Source: CAUZFZ01 sp963579025 (GTDB lineage: Bacteria; Planctomycetota; Planctomycetia; Planctomycetales; Planctomycetaceae). From it: a DNA stretch of 64,000 bases. The notes under the pieces were generated by a model. It searched no databases. It was not told the origin of the DNA and saw only the letters and a program-made list of their open reading frames with translations. Position 1 is the stretch's first letter; each line of letters opens with the position of its first letter. The translations under genes and the position numbers were made by a program. Shown piece by piece: positions 34,442 through 43,522 of the stretch. Location of the stretch: positions 1-64,000 of the forward strand of contig CAUZFZ010000028.1 in assembly GCA_963579025.1 (NCBI GenBank). Direction: 5' to 3'.

Positions 34442-35839
34442 ATGAAACAGCTACTGGATCGCAATGTCGTTCGTCGGCTACTGGTGATTCCGCCGGTTGC
34501 GATTGGCATTCTTGTGCTGGCGTGGTTTCGTTCGAATGCTCGGGAACCACAGCGCAAACCCGAGGTTGAAGAAGCCCGCGTCCTGCGCGTGATCGAAGTA
34601 CCGCGATGCGACGTTGTGCCACGCGTCGACGCTTACGGAACCGCTCGACCCGGGCAGATTTGGCGGGCGGTGTCGGAAGTTCGAGGACGAGTGACGCAAG
34701 TGCATCCCGAGCTGCGGGCCGGAAGCGTCGTGCGTGCCGGTGAGGAAATCCTGCGGCTTGACCGCACCGAATACGACCTGACGGTGACGCAACTCAATGC
34801 CGACATCGCTCAGGCCCAAGCGCAACTGGCCGAGCTGGACGCTCGCGAGTCCAACGACAAAGCGTCGCTGGTGATCGAACACAAAGTGCTGGTGCTGGCG
34901 ACGGAGGAAGAAGCTCGACTGAAAAAGCTGGCGAAAGAAGACGCGGCGACTCAGGCCGAGCTTGATGCTCAGACACGCCAGACTCTGAACCAGCAGCAAC
35001 AGGTGCAGGCACTCGAAAATGCACTGAATCTGGCTCCCAGTCAGAAGGACGCGATCAACGCGACGATTGCCGCTAAACAGGCCAGTCTTAAGCAGGCGGA
35101 AATCGACGCGGCGAAGACGACGATCGTCGCACCGTTTGACTGCCGGCTGGCAGATGTCAGCATCGACGTCGGACAGTTTCTGGCAGCGGGCGAAGCACTG
35201 TTTGAAGCACACAGTACAGCGCTGGCTGAGATTGAAGCTCAGGTGCCTGTCGACCAGGCCAGCACTCTGATCGTTCCGCGTGACTCGCCGTTGGGAACCG
35301 AATTGCCATCGATGGATGACGTTCGAAGTATTTTCCAGATTCGGGCCCGGGTGACGAATGCGACCGGCAATGATGCGGCCAGTTGGGATGCGAAATTCCT
35401 GCGTGTGCGTGAGACCATCGACGCGCAGACACGGACAGTCGGAATCGTCGTTGGAGTCGAACGTCCCTACGAGAAGATCATTCCCGGCCGCCGGCCACCG
35501 TTGCTGAACGGTACATTCTGTCGCATCACTCTGACGGGTGAGCCGCGGGCTGGCCAGGTTGTTGTGCCCCGTTCGGCCATTCGCGACGGCGGTGTTTATG
35601 TACTCGACGAGGACGACCGGCTGCGACGTCGAGACATTGTCGTCCAATTTGCACAGGGATCCTTCGCGGTGATCAGCAGCGGTCTGCAGGGCGGTGAATC
35701 GCTGATTGTGTCCGACCCGACTCCAGCGGTGGACGGCATGCTTGTGGGTGCGAAATCAGACGGTGATTTACTGGCCGCACTGGTCGCGGAAGCCACTGCG
35801 AAGGCCGCGATCACAGAGCAGGATCGTTCGCATGATTGA
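34442..35839 (+). CDS. RND efflux periplasmic adaptor subunit (HlyD/MFP family)
   Basis: A 465-residue membrane-fusion protein: one N-terminal membrane anchor (LLVIPPVAIGILVLAWF), lipoyl-like half motif VRAGEEILRLDRTEYDL, a long coiled coil (about residues 110-215, rich in Ala/Gln/Leu), the second lipoyl half APFDCRLADVSIDVGQFL, beta-barrel and membrane-proximal domains (PLLNGTFCRITLTGEP). It links an inner-membrane RND pump to an outer-membrane channel. ATG 34442 is chosen because the upstream extension is translated repeat DNA. The last 8 bases overlap the permease start. Confidence 0.88.
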   Translation: MKQLLDRNVVRRLLVIPPVAIGILVLAWFRSNAREPQRKPEVEEARVLRVIEVPRCDVVPRVDAYGTARPGQIWRAVSEVRGRVTQVHPELRAGSVVRAGEEILRLDRTEYDLTVTQLNADIAQAQAQLAELDARESNDKASLVIEHKVLVLATEEEARLKKLAKEDAATQAELDAQTRQTLNQQQQVQALENALNLAPSQKDAINATIAAKQASLKQAEIDAAKTTIVAPFDCRLADVSIDVGQFLAAGEALFEAHSTALAEIEAQVPVDQASTLIVPRDSPLGTELPSMDDVRSIFQIRARVTNATGNDAASWDAKFLRVRETIDAQTRTVGIVVGVERPYEKIIPGRRPPLLNGTFCRITLTGEPRAGQVVVPRSAIRDGGVYVLDEDDRLRRRDIVVQFAQGSFAVISSGLQGGESLIVSDPTPAVDGMLVGAKSDGDLLAALVAEATAKAAITEQDRSHD

Positions 35840-38800
35840 ACGTCTCGCTCGACACCGAACCGCTGCGAATCTGCTGATGATCATCCTGTTCGCGGCAGGT
35901 CTTTATGCCATGCCGCAGCTGCGGCGCGAGACGTTTCCGGACTTTGCCGCGTCGGAAGTTGAAGTGCGGATTCTGTATCCCGGAGCGACGGCGGAAGAAG
36001 TCGACGAGGTCGTCTGCCAGCGTGTGGAAGACGCACTTGACGGCGTGAAGTTCGTGAAAGAGCTGCGGTCTGAAGCTCGCGAGGGAATGGCGATCTTCAC
36101 AGCGGAGATGGACGACGCGGGCGACGTCACGACGTTTCAGAACGACATCACAACGGAAGTCGACGCCATCAATGATTTCCCGGAAGACGTCGAGGACGCC
36201 GTCATCCGACAGCTCGGCCTGACGGATGTTGTCATGGTGTTGCTGGCAGCCGGGCCGATGAGTGCTGGCGATCTGAAGCTCTACTGCGAGCAGCTCAAGG
36301 ATCGAGTGCAGCAACTGCCGGATGTCTCGCTCGTCACGCTGGAGGGTTTTTCTGATCGCCAGTTTCGGGTGGAGCTCTCTCGTGAAAAACTGCGCCGCTA
36401 CGGCCTGACCGTGCAGCAGGTCGCGGACATTCTTTCACGGCAAAGCATCAATGTGCCCGCCGGTGTGATTGAAACGCGTGACAGTGACCTGCTGATTCGA
36501 TTCGTCGAAGAGCGACACTCGATTGTCGAGTTGGAGAATGTGGCGATCTCCGGTGTGGCAGGTGGCGCCGAGGTTCGTCTACGTGATATCGGACGCATCG
36601 TGGACACGTTTTCTCAGGCGGAAGACCAGAGCCTGCTGGGTCAGCAACGCACGGGTGTGCTGAGAATCGAGAAGACGAAGAACCAGGACACGATCCGAGT
36701 CGCTGATGCCGTGCGTGCATTCGTCGAGCGTGAGCGGGAACGGGCTCCGCAAGTGGAACTCGCGATCACTCAGGACTCGTCGACCCTGGTACGTCAGCGT
36801 CTGCAGTTGCTGACCAGAAACGGCTGGCAGGGAATGCTACTGGTGTTCTTCACGCTGTGGCTGTTCTTCAACGCGAAGCTCTCGTTCTGGGTCGTGATGA
36901 GCCTGCCGGTCTCGTTCTTCGGGGCATTCTTCTTTCTGCCGTTGCTGGGCCAGACGATCAACATGATGACGATGGTCGCGTTTTTGCTGGCGCTCGGGCT
37001 GCTGATGGACGACGGCATCGTAATTGCCGAGAACGTGGCCCGGCACCTGTCGCTGGGCAAGTCGTCGATGCAGGCGGCTGTTGATGGCGTTCGAGAAGTG
37101 GCGGCGGGAGTTGTGTCGTCCTTTCTGACCACCGTCTGCGTGCTGGGCCCGCTGGGATCGTTGTCCGGATTCATTGGCAAGGTGCTGCAGGTCATCCCAC
37201 TGGTTCTGATCCTCGTGATGGCGATCAGCCTGATCGAAGCATTCCTGATTCTGCCGGCTCATCTGGGACACTCGTTGCATGACGTCAATGTGAGCGCTCC
37301 GGGACGGGTACGGCGCCGCTTCGATGGCGTGATCGACGGGCTGCGGGACGCGGTCGGCCGCTGTGTCGCTCGACTGATCGAATGGCGATACCTCTTTGTG
37401 GGCAGTGTCGTGGGCATCTTCTGCTGCACACTGGGGCTGGTGGTTTCGGGGGTTGTCGGGTTTCAGGGCTTCCCCGAACTGGAAGGCGACGTCGTCGTGG
37501 CCCGTATTCTTCTTCCACAGGGCACACCTCTAAGTCGCACGGAGGGTGTCGTCCGCCGTGTTACCGATTCGCTCAATCGGCTGGATGAGCAGACGTCGCG
37601 CGATCAGCCGGACGGTCAGCGACTGGTGCAGACAATCAATGTTCAGTTCAACCGCAACACCGATGCTTTTGAGAACGGGGCACACGTCGCGACTGTGACC
37701 GTCGATCTGCTGACCAGCGAACAACGCTCGTTGACCATTGATGAAATTGTGGCTGCCTGGCGAACGGACATTGGCGACCTGTCTGATGTCCTCAGCCTGA
37801 CGTTCGGTGAACCGTCATTCGGTCCGGCCGGCCGACCGATCGAGATTCGATTTCAAGGACCGGACATTGCCGTTCTGAAATCGGCGGCAACAGAAGCTCG
37901 CGAGTGGTTTTCCAGCTACGAGGGTGTATTCAACTTGACCGACGACCTGCGGCCCGGAAAGCAGGAGATTCGCATTCGTTTGCGCGAGGGAACTGTCGGA
38001 CTGGGTCTGGATGCCGCGTCCATGGCGGGCCAGCTTCAAGCGGCGTTTCGTGGAGCCACCGCCGACGAGATTCAGGTCGGGTCCGAGAGCTATGAAATCG
38101 ACGTGCAGTTCAACGCAGCGGATCAGGACAGTCTGTCGGACCTCGACGACTTCTACTTTCTGCTGCCGGATGGAAAACCGATCCCGTTGTCAGCGGTGGC
38201 TGAGGTCGAATTCTCGCGCGGCTGGTCACGAGTGGCTCGGATCAACGGCCTTCGTACAGTGACGCTGATCGGTGAGGTCGACACGCGTGTCACGAACACG
38301 GCCCGCCTGATCAGCATGTTCGAACGCGAAAAGCTGAGCGAACTGAATCAACGGTATCCTGCCCTGCGGATCGCGATCGAAGGCGAGGCTCAGGAATCCG
38401 GCGAGACGCAGGCATCGATGCGGCGGGCCATGGTCGTGGGTCTGATTGGTGTATTCGTCCTGCTGAGTTTTCAGTTCGGGAGCTGGATCGAGCCGCTGAT
38501 CGTCATGGTCGCGATTCCACTCGCACTGATCGGCGTTGTCCTCGGCCATCTGCTGATGGGGCTGAACCTGAGCATGCCCAGCATGCTGGGGTTTGTGTCG
38601 CTGTCTGGCATTGTGGTCAACGACTCGATTCTGCTGGTTCTGTTTCTGAAACGGGCACGTGGCGAAGGCGCGTCGGCTGCTGAATCGGCCACGCAAGCCA
38701 GCCAGTTGAGGTTCCGTGCGATCCTGCTGACGTCTGCGACAACAATCGCCGGGCTGTTACCGCTGCTGTCGGAAACGAGCCTGCAGGCTCAAGTGCTGAT

Positions 38801-38930
38801 CCCGCTCGCGGTCAGCATTGCGTTTGGCCTGATGGCGTCGACACTGCTTGTGCTGTTCGTCGTTCCATGCCTTTACGTGATGCTCGACGACCTTGGGTTG
38901 CTTTCGGGCCCCTCTCTCCCCTCTCCCTAA
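35832..38930 (+). CDS. RND-family efflux permease (AcrB-like)
   Basis: A 1032-residue inner-membrane transporter of the hydrophobe/amphiphile RND class, with TM1 (LLMIILFAAGLYAM), large periplasmic loops beginning GATAEEVDEVVCQRVEDAL, the central TM bundle including the proton-relay-like GLLMDDGIVIAENVARH, and a second half with GLNLSMPSMLGFVSLSGIVV. It uses proton motive force to expel lipophilic compounds. It is coupled to the adaptor by an 8-bp overlap. No outer-membrane TolC-like gene or regulator is adjacent. The last residues (GPSLPSP-stop) are encoded by a dispersed CT-rich repeat that supplies the TAA. Confidence 0.9.
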   Translation: MIERLARHRTAANLLMIILFAAGLYAMPQLRRETFPDFAASEVEVRILYPGATAEEVDEVVCQRVEDALDGVKFVKELRSEAREGMAIFTAEMDDAGDVTTFQNDITTEVDAINDFPEDVEDAVIRQLGLTDVVMVLLAAGPMSAGDLKLYCEQLKDRVQQLPDVSLVTLEGFSDRQFRVELSREKLRRYGLTVQQVADILSRQSINVPAGVIETRDSDLLIRFVEERHSIVELENVAISGVAGGAEVRLRDIGRIVDTFSQAEDQSLLGQQRTGVLRIEKTKNQDTIRVADAVRAFVERERERAPQVELAITQDSSTLVRQRLQLLTRNGWQGMLLVFFTLWLFFNAKLSFWVVMSLPVSFFGAFFFLPLLGQTINMMTMVAFLLALGLLMDDGIVIAENVARHLSLGKSSMQAAVDGVREVAAGVVSSFLTTVCVLGPLGSLSGFIGKVLQVIPLVLILVMAISLIEAFLILPAHLGHSLHDVNVSAPGRVRRRFDGVIDGLRDAVGRCVARLIEWRYLFVGSVVGIFCCTLGLVVSGVVGFQGFPELEGDVVVARILLPQGTPLSRTEGVVRRVTDSLNRLDEQTSRDQPDGQRLVQTINVQFNRNTDAFENGAHVATVTVDLLTSEQRSLTIDEIVAAWRTDIGDLSDVLSLTFGEPSFGPAGRPIEIRFQGPDIAVLKSAATEAREWFSSYEGVFNLTDDLRPGKQEIRIRLREGTVGLGLDAASMAGQLQAAFRGATADEIQVGSESYEIDVQFNAADQDSLSDLDDFYFLLPDGKPIPLSAVAEVEFSRGWSRVARINGLRTVTLIGEVDTRVTNTARLISMFEREKLSELNQRYPALRIAIEGEAQESGETQASMRRAMVVGLIGVFVLLSFQFGSWIEPLIVMVAIPLALIGVVLGHLLMGLNLSMPSMLGFVSLSGIVVNDSILLVLFLKRARGEGASAAESATQASQLRFRAILLTSATTIAGLLPLLSETSLQAQVLIPLAVSIAFGLMASTLLVLFVVPCLYVMLDDLGLLSGPSLPSP

Positions 38931-38955
38931 CCCTCTCCCCACGGGGGAGAGGGGA
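38918..38955. repeat. CCCCTCTCCCTAACCCTCTC-type hairpin repeat, solo copy
   Basis: CCCCTCTCCCTAACCCTCTC followed by CCC and ACGGGGGAGAGGGGAC forms a hairpin between CCCTCTCCCC and GGGGGAGAGGGG. It overlaps the 3' end of the RND permease gene and lies between convergent genes (38930 and 38973). It matches the right end of the DUF559 cassette almost base for base. Confidence 0.82.
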
Positions 38956-38972
38956 CATCGGGTAGGTCGACG

Positions 38973-39830
38973 TCACGAATGTTCTGATGCCCGTAACGCC
39001 CGCCACGAGTAGGCCGGCTGATAACCGATCAACTCGCGCGCCCGATCAATGCTGATGACGCTGGCGCTTCCCGAAAGCGCTTTGCGAATCTCGACCTGCG
39101 GGGCGAATTCCCGTAGCAGAGCTTCGGTTGATGCATCAAATCGAATGTCCTCGGCGGCAATGAACAACGGCTCGTGTCCGGTCGTACGGGCTTCCAGGGC
39201 CTGACGACAGGAGGTTGCTGCGTCACGCACATCGACGTAGGGCCATAGTACGAAACGCACGCCCTGCTCTTTCGTCGGATGCGGCCACGGAAAGGCGAAG
39301 TAGCCATCTTCCTGAATGACATTCATGATCCGCAGGCTGACCGTTGCCATGCCCGTTCGACGACTGACCGCGCCGCAAATGTCTTCTCCGATGACCTTGG
39401 AGAGGCCATACGCTTCATAAGGAGTCAGTGGATGGTCCTCGTCGACCGGTACGTATTTCGGCCAGTACACATCGGCCGACTCGTGCCAGCCCAGCGTGAA
39501 GACTGACGAAGCAGACACAAGACGTTGCACGCCCAGAGCCGCCGCAGTCTCCACGACATTCCATGTGCTCTGGACATTGTTCTCAAACGTGACCGAAGGC
39601 GGCTGAGCCAACGGGCCGGGAATCGCGCCCAGGTGAATGACACCGTCAGCTCCCTGGAGCACGTCGCGCACGGCTGCCGGGTCCATCAGGTCAACGGTCA
39701 GAAACCGGCAGTGCATTTTCTCGGGGCGAACCTGGTCGACAGACAGAACGTCGTAGTCGCGCGATACCAGATCCTCAACAACCTTGCGGCCCAGCCGGCC
39801 CGCTCCGCCCGTGACGACGACACGTTTCAT
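38973..39830 (-). CDS. NAD-dependent epimerase/dehydratase (extended SDR)
   Basis: A 285-residue extended short-chain dehydrogenase/reductase. The Rossmann motif VVVTGGAGRLGRKV opens the protein, VIHLGAIPGP follows, and the catalytic Ser and Tyr-x3-Lys pair appears as SASSVFTLG and YEAYGLSK. Such enzymes modify nucleotide sugars or related substrates with bound NAD(P). Substrate cannot be deduced: no glycosyltransferase or sugar-nucleotide genes are adjacent. The start ATG 39830 is the first in frame and gives the canonical N-terminus. Confidence 0.87.
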   Translation of the reverse strand: MKRVVVTGGAGRLGRKVVEDLVSRDYDVLSVDQVRPEKMHCRFLTVDLMDPAAVRDVLQGADGVIHLGAIPGPLAQPPSVTFENNVQSTWNVVETAAALGVQRLVSASSVFTLGWHESADVYWPKYVPVDEDHPLTPYEAYGLSKVIGEDICGAVSRRTGMATVSLRIMNVIQEDGYFAFPWPHPTKEQGVRFVLWPYVDVRDAATSCRQALEARTTGHEPLFIAAEDIRFDASTEALLREFAPQVEIRKALSGSASVISIDRARELIGYQPAYSWRALRASEHS

Positions 39831-39904
39831 GAATCACTTTCATCCGCATTTCTGGTCGAGTCAGCCCGACATCGCAGTCGCCTTACCCACACGAGCCCGA
39901 CACG

Positions 39905-40151
39905 CAAGTCTTAGAGTTGCACAATTCAGTCCCGGAGGGACGCAGGCAATTAGCCCGGGGTTTCAACCCCGGGGAATAGCGACCAGTTATTCCCTTGAGC
40001 CCCGGAGGGGCGACGGCAAGACCAAAACGTGACGCGCCGTCGCCCCTCCGGGGCTCTGCCGGCGAATTGTCCCTTGTTTCCCGGGGTTGAAACCCCGGGC
40101 TATTCGCCTTTGCCCCGTCGGGGCATCAAGACTGTGCAACTTCAAAACTTG
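39905..40151. repeat. 247-bp palindromic element with nested hairpins and terminal inverted repeats
   Basis: Ends 39905-39922 (CAAGTCTTAGAGTTGCAC) and 40134-40151 are inverse complements at 15 of 18 positions. Between them lie, in mirror order, hairpins GTCCCGGAGGGAC (39929-39941), CCCGGGGT-TTCA-ACCCCGGG (39954-39973), a 21-bp perfect stem pairing 39997-40017 with 40036-40056, CCCGGGGT-TGAA-ACCCCGGG (40080-40099) and GCCCCGTCGGGGC (40112-40124). The loop is 18 nt. A matching right half occurs at 1-149. It fills most of the 370-bp gap between two minus-strand genes; no gene is encoded. Confidence 0.88.
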
Positions 40152-40200
40152 CTCGTCGGGCTCGTGTGGATCGCGGGTCTGTTATTTCCTGCGAATTGCC

Positions 40201-41484
40201 TTACTCCGTGCCCGCCGCGGCGGCGGTCGCGGCGATGCAGAACAGGTGCTTCTCGCCACGCAGATAGATCTGGCTGTGACTGACCGTGGGCGAAGCGTAG
40301 CAGTATTCGCCGAGTTCGTTTTCTTCAACGACATCCAGTTCCGCGCCGGGCCGCACAACCTTGGTGATCCCATTGTCGGCCGTGAAGTAGACCATGTTAT
40401 TGGCCGTGATCAGCGACGAGCTGTAGTGGCTGCCCAACCGGTCCTTCCACACCACTTCACCAGAGTCTGTGGCAAAACAACTGGCGGTTCCGCGATCGTC
40501 GGCGATGAAAAGATGTTTGCCCAGGACGACGGGGGAGGGTACGTAGCACCGTGCATTGCGAATGTGCCATGCGACGTGCGAATCAGTTACGTCGCCGCTG
40601 CCGTCGGGGCGAATGCCCATGACGTGGTATTCGGGGAAGCCCGCAGTCATGAAAAACAGCTTGCCGTCGTAGACTAACGACGCCACGTACTGCTCGGTCG
40701 GGCCCTCAACCTTCCAATGCATCTTGCCATTATTGGGGTCATAGCTGGCGATGTGACGACTGCCGGACAGGACCATTTGCGTTCGCCCGTCGATTTCACG
40801 GATCAGCGGCGTCACGTAGCTGCGAGTCTTGTGTGCTCGTTTGACTCGCCACGCGGTTTCGCCGGTCGCCCGGTCCAGCGCCACGATGTACGAATCTCCG
40901 TCGTGGTCGCCGTTGACGATCAACTTGTCCTTGAAAATCACCGGCGAGCTGCAAAAGCCATGCACACTGGCGAAGCGATCGGGTTTGACCCGCCACTTCA
41001 GCTTGCCGGAAAAATTGTAAGCCGCCACGACCACGTTGCCCGGAGTTCGTTTTTTGTCGCTACCGAAATCCGGTTCCAGGAAGGCCACGTAAATCGTCTC
41101 GCCGTCGGTGGCAGGAGTCGATGAAGCAAAGCTGTTCAACTTGTGACGTTTTTCGAGCGGCGCTTTCAGGACTTCTTTTTTCCACAGGATTTCACCGCTC
41201 TTGCGATCGAGCGACAGCAGCACTCGCTGTTCGGTTTCTTCAATGCAGGCAACCGTGAAAATCCGGTCTTCCCAGACAATGGGTGACCCGTGTCCCCAGC
41301 CCGGTAACTCGGATTTCCACAAAATGTTCTCACCGGTCGTGCCATTCCATTTGGTCGGCACGTTCTCTTCGACGCTGCTGCCATCGCCCCGCGGGCCTCG
41401 CCAACCTGGCCAGTTTTCGGTCCGGGCCGTTCCGGCAATCATGACCAGACACAGAAGTGCGACAGGCAAGCGGCTTGGAAGCAT
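40201..41484 (-). CDS. PQQ-like beta-propeller protein, secreted
   Basis: A 427-residue protein with signal peptide (SRLPVALLCLVMIAGTART) and a PQQ-type propeller: NWPGWRGPRGDGSS at the start, repeated Trp-docking blades (LDRKSGEILWKKEV, LDRATGETAWRVKRA, ATDSGEVVWKDRLG). Planctomycetes carry many such proteins; most bind no PQQ and may bind sugars or proteins. It lies downstream of the DUF1501 gene (41598-43040) on the same strand with a 113-bp gap and could belong to that expression unit. Confidence 0.85.
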   Translation of the reverse strand: MLPSRLPVALLCLVMIAGTARTENWPGWRGPRGDGSSVEENVPTKWNGTTGENILWKSELPGWGHGSPIVWEDRIFTVACIEETEQRVLLSLDRKSGEILWKKEVLKAPLEKRHKLNSFASSTPATDGETIYVAFLEPDFGSDKKRTPGNVVVAAYNFSGKLKWRVKPDRFASVHGFCSSPVIFKDKLIVNGDHDGDSYIVALDRATGETAWRVKRAHKTRSYVTPLIREIDGRTQMVLSGSRHIASYDPNNGKMHWKVEGPTEQYVASLVYDGKLFFMTAGFPEYHVMGIRPDGSGDVTDSHVAWHIRNARCYVPSPVVLGKHLFIADDRGTASCFATDSGEVVWKDRLGSHYSSSLITANNMVYFTADNGITKVVRPGAELDVVEENELGEYCYASPTVSHSQIYLRGEKHLFCIAATAAAAGTE

Positions 41485-41597
41485 GGTGGTCTCCTGCAGG
41501 GAGTGGGTGAGCGAGTTCGAGTCAACGTGGTGTAACGGGCAGTGCGTCAATTCGCGACGTGAACGTGCCACTGGTCTGATTCCGCGTGCCGCTCGAC

Positions 41598-43040
41598 TCA
41601 GGCCAGTAGTTCGGAAACGACCTCGCCGCCAATATCCGTCAGCCGCTGATCGCGACCCTGAAAACGGAATGTCTGCCGTTCGTGATCGATGCCCAGGCAG
41701 TGCAGAACTGTCGCCTGCAGATCATGCACGTGAACGGGGCGTTCGACGATGTTGTATCCGTACTCGTCGGTCTTCCCGAGTGACATGCCGCCCTTGATTC
41801 CGCCTCCGGCCATCCACATCGTGAAACAGCGTGGATGATGGTCGCGGCCGAACGTCGGCTTCAGATCGCCCTGGCTGTAAGTCGTGCGACCGAATTCCCC
41901 ACCCTGAATGATCAGCGTGTCCTCCAGCATGCCGCGACGCTTCAGATCCGTGATCAGTGCGGCGATCGGTTGATCGACCAGTCGGCACATCTCCGGCATC
42001 CGTGTGACAATCTCGCTGTGCATGTCCCAACCGCGCTGAAACAGTTGCACGAAGCGTACGCCCCGTTCGAGCAGCCGACGGGCCAGCAGGCAGTTGTTCG
42101 AAAACGACACCTCGCCGGGTTTTGTGCCGTACATCTCGTGGACGTGTTTCGGTTCGTTCGAGATGTCCATCAGCTCGGGAACACTGGTCTGCATGCGTCC
42201 GGCGAGTTCAAACGAATCGATGCGAGCTTCGATCTCTGGGTCACCGACGACTTCCAGACGTCGCCGGTTCAACCGGTTGATTCCTGCGATCAACTGTTCG
42301 CGATTCGGCTGGTCGATGCCATCTGGATTCGACAGAAACAGCACGGGGTCGCCCTGCGATTGAAACTGCACACCCTGATGCCGGCTGGGCAGGAACCCGC
42401 TGTGGTAGTACCGCGAAACGACCGGCTGACCTTTCTTACCGGACAGCAGCACGATGAAGTCGGGCAGATTTCTGTTCTCGCTGCCCAGTCCATAGGACAT
42501 CCACGAACCCATACACGGACGTCCGGGACGCCCTGCTCCGGTCTGCAGCATGTTGACCGCCGGGTCGTGGTTGATCGGTTCGCTGTGGATCGAGCGGATG
42601 ATGGCCAGCTCATCGGAGACTCGACCGAGATGCGGCAGGTGCTCGTTCATGACCTGTCCGGACTCACCAAACGTCCGAAACTTCATCGGCGAGCCGGCAA
42701 CTGTCAGTTGCTTCTGCCCGCGAGTCATCGTCGTGATTCGCTGCTTACCCTTGACCGACGCGGGCAGCTCTTTGCCGTTCTGTTCGTGCAGCAGCGGCTT
42801 GGGATCCCACAAATCGATATGCGACGGTCCTCCGGCCATGAACAGGTACACAACCCGCTTGGCCTTCGGCGCGAAATGCATTCCAAGCGACGGGTTTGAG
42901 CCGGTGGCTGCGGCGGTGGCCGAATCGGAGAACAATCCCGGGTTCAGTAGACCGGCCACGCTGGCGGCACCCAACCCGGCCGATGTCCGGCTAAGGAATC
43001 GTCGGCGAGCGATGCGGTATTCGAGTTCGTGTGTGTTCAT
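41598..43040 (-). CDS. DUF1501 Tat-exported protein (2 of 4)
   Basis: A 480-residue DUF1501 protein with Tat motif ARRRFLSRTSAG near residue 11, GGPSHIDLWDPKPLL, MQTGAGRPGRPCMGSWMSYG, FQRGWDMHSEIVTRMP and GEFGRTTYSQG. In planctomycetes it would normally be the direct partner of the DUF1549/DUF1553 cytochrome gene, which is indeed upstream on the same strand (43657-46338), but here a DUF559 cassette bounded by inverted repeats separates them. The start codon lies 13 bp from the cassette's left end. Confidence 0.88.
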   Translation of the reverse strand: MNTHELEYRIARRRFLSRTSAGLGAASVAGLLNPGLFSDSATAAATGSNPSLGMHFAPKAKRVVYLFMAGGPSHIDLWDPKPLLHEQNGKELPASVKGKQRITTMTRGQKQLTVAGSPMKFRTFGESGQVMNEHLPHLGRVSDELAIIRSIHSEPINHDPAVNMLQTGAGRPGRPCMGSWMSYGLGSENRNLPDFIVLLSGKKGQPVVSRYYHSGFLPSRHQGVQFQSQGDPVLFLSNPDGIDQPNREQLIAGINRLNRRRLEVVGDPEIEARIDSFELAGRMQTSVPELMDISNEPKHVHEMYGTKPGEVSFSNNCLLARRLLERGVRFVQLFQRGWDMHSEIVTRMPEMCRLVDQPIAALITDLKRRGMLEDTLIIQGGEFGRTTYSQGDLKPTFGRDHHPRCFTMWMAGGGIKGGMSLGKTDEYGYNIVERPVHVHDLQATVLHCLGIDHERQTFRFQGRDQRLTDIGGEVVSELLA

Positions 43041-43053
43041 GGTTCTTTTTTTG

Positions 43054-43522
43054 TCCCCTCTCCCCCTTTTGGGGAGAGGGTTAGGGAGAGGGGCCTCTTG
43101 CGAGAGTTATCAATCCAGCTTCTTCCCCCGAACGGTCAACTCCAACCCAAGCTGTCGCGCAATCGAAACGGCCACCAATTCGACGTCTCGCAGCACGTCT
43201 TCATTCACAAACCGGATGACTCGCCAGCCATCTTCTTCAAGATACGTTTGCCGGGCCGCATCGCGGTCATCGACGTAATCGTGATAGCCACCGTCGAGTT
43301 CGATAATGCACTTCAACTCCGTGCAGGCGAAGTCAGCGAAGAACGGACCAACAGGATGCTGACGCCGAAACTTCAGTCCGCAGAATCGCTTTGCTCTTAG
43401 AACCTGCCAGAGGAGTGACTCGGCATTCGTCTGGCGCTGGCGGAGTTCGCGAGCTCGGTTGGTTGTTTGAGACATGGTAAAAACCCCTCTCCCTAACCCT
43501 CTCCCCTGAGGGGAGAGGGGAC
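43054..43522. mobile_element. DUF559 cassette bounded by ~40-bp inverted repeats
   Basis: Left end 43054-43093 begins GTCCCCTCTCCCC, and right end 43484-43522 finishes GGGGAGAGGGGAC. The reverse complement of the left end reads the same as the right end (CCCCTCTCCCTAACCCTCTC, then CCC, a 3-4-nt spacer, and the closing arm) apart from the spacer. Each end is also a hairpin. The 469-bp unit contains a single gene for a DUF559 nuclease-like protein and lies between a PSCyt/DUF1553 gene and a DUF1501 gene that are usually adjacent. Solo ends occur at 38918-38955 and 34372-34412. I see no obvious target-site duplication. Confidence 0.6.
43110..43475 (-). CDS. DUF559 endonuclease-fold protein
   Basis: A 121-residue protein of the DUF559 family, related to very-short-patch-repair and PD-(D/E)xK-type endonucleases. 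Seen: ARELRQRQTNAESLLWQVLR, LKFRRQHPVGPFFADFACTE (with the Asp of the core), CIIELDGGYH (Glu-Leu-Asp-Gly-Gly-x-His), and RVIRFVNEDVLRD. The acidic core suggests metal-dependent DNA cleavage; function has not been established for most members. ATG 43475 starts only 9 bp inside the right repeat, so any longer frame would be translated repeat DNA. The gene fills the cassette between the two inverted repeats. Confidence 0.85.
   Translation of the reverse strand: MSQTTNRARELRQRQTNAESLLWQVLRAKRFCGLKFRRQHPVGPFFADFACTELKCIIELDGGYHDYVDDRDAARQTYLEEDGWRVIRFVNEDVLRDVELVAVSIARQLGLELTVRGKKLD

Noticed and set aside
43054..43522. Insertion sequence with transposase
   Set aside because: No DDE, HUH or serine recombinase motif is present; only the DUF559 protein is encoded, so I describe it as a repeat-bounded cassette rather than an IS.
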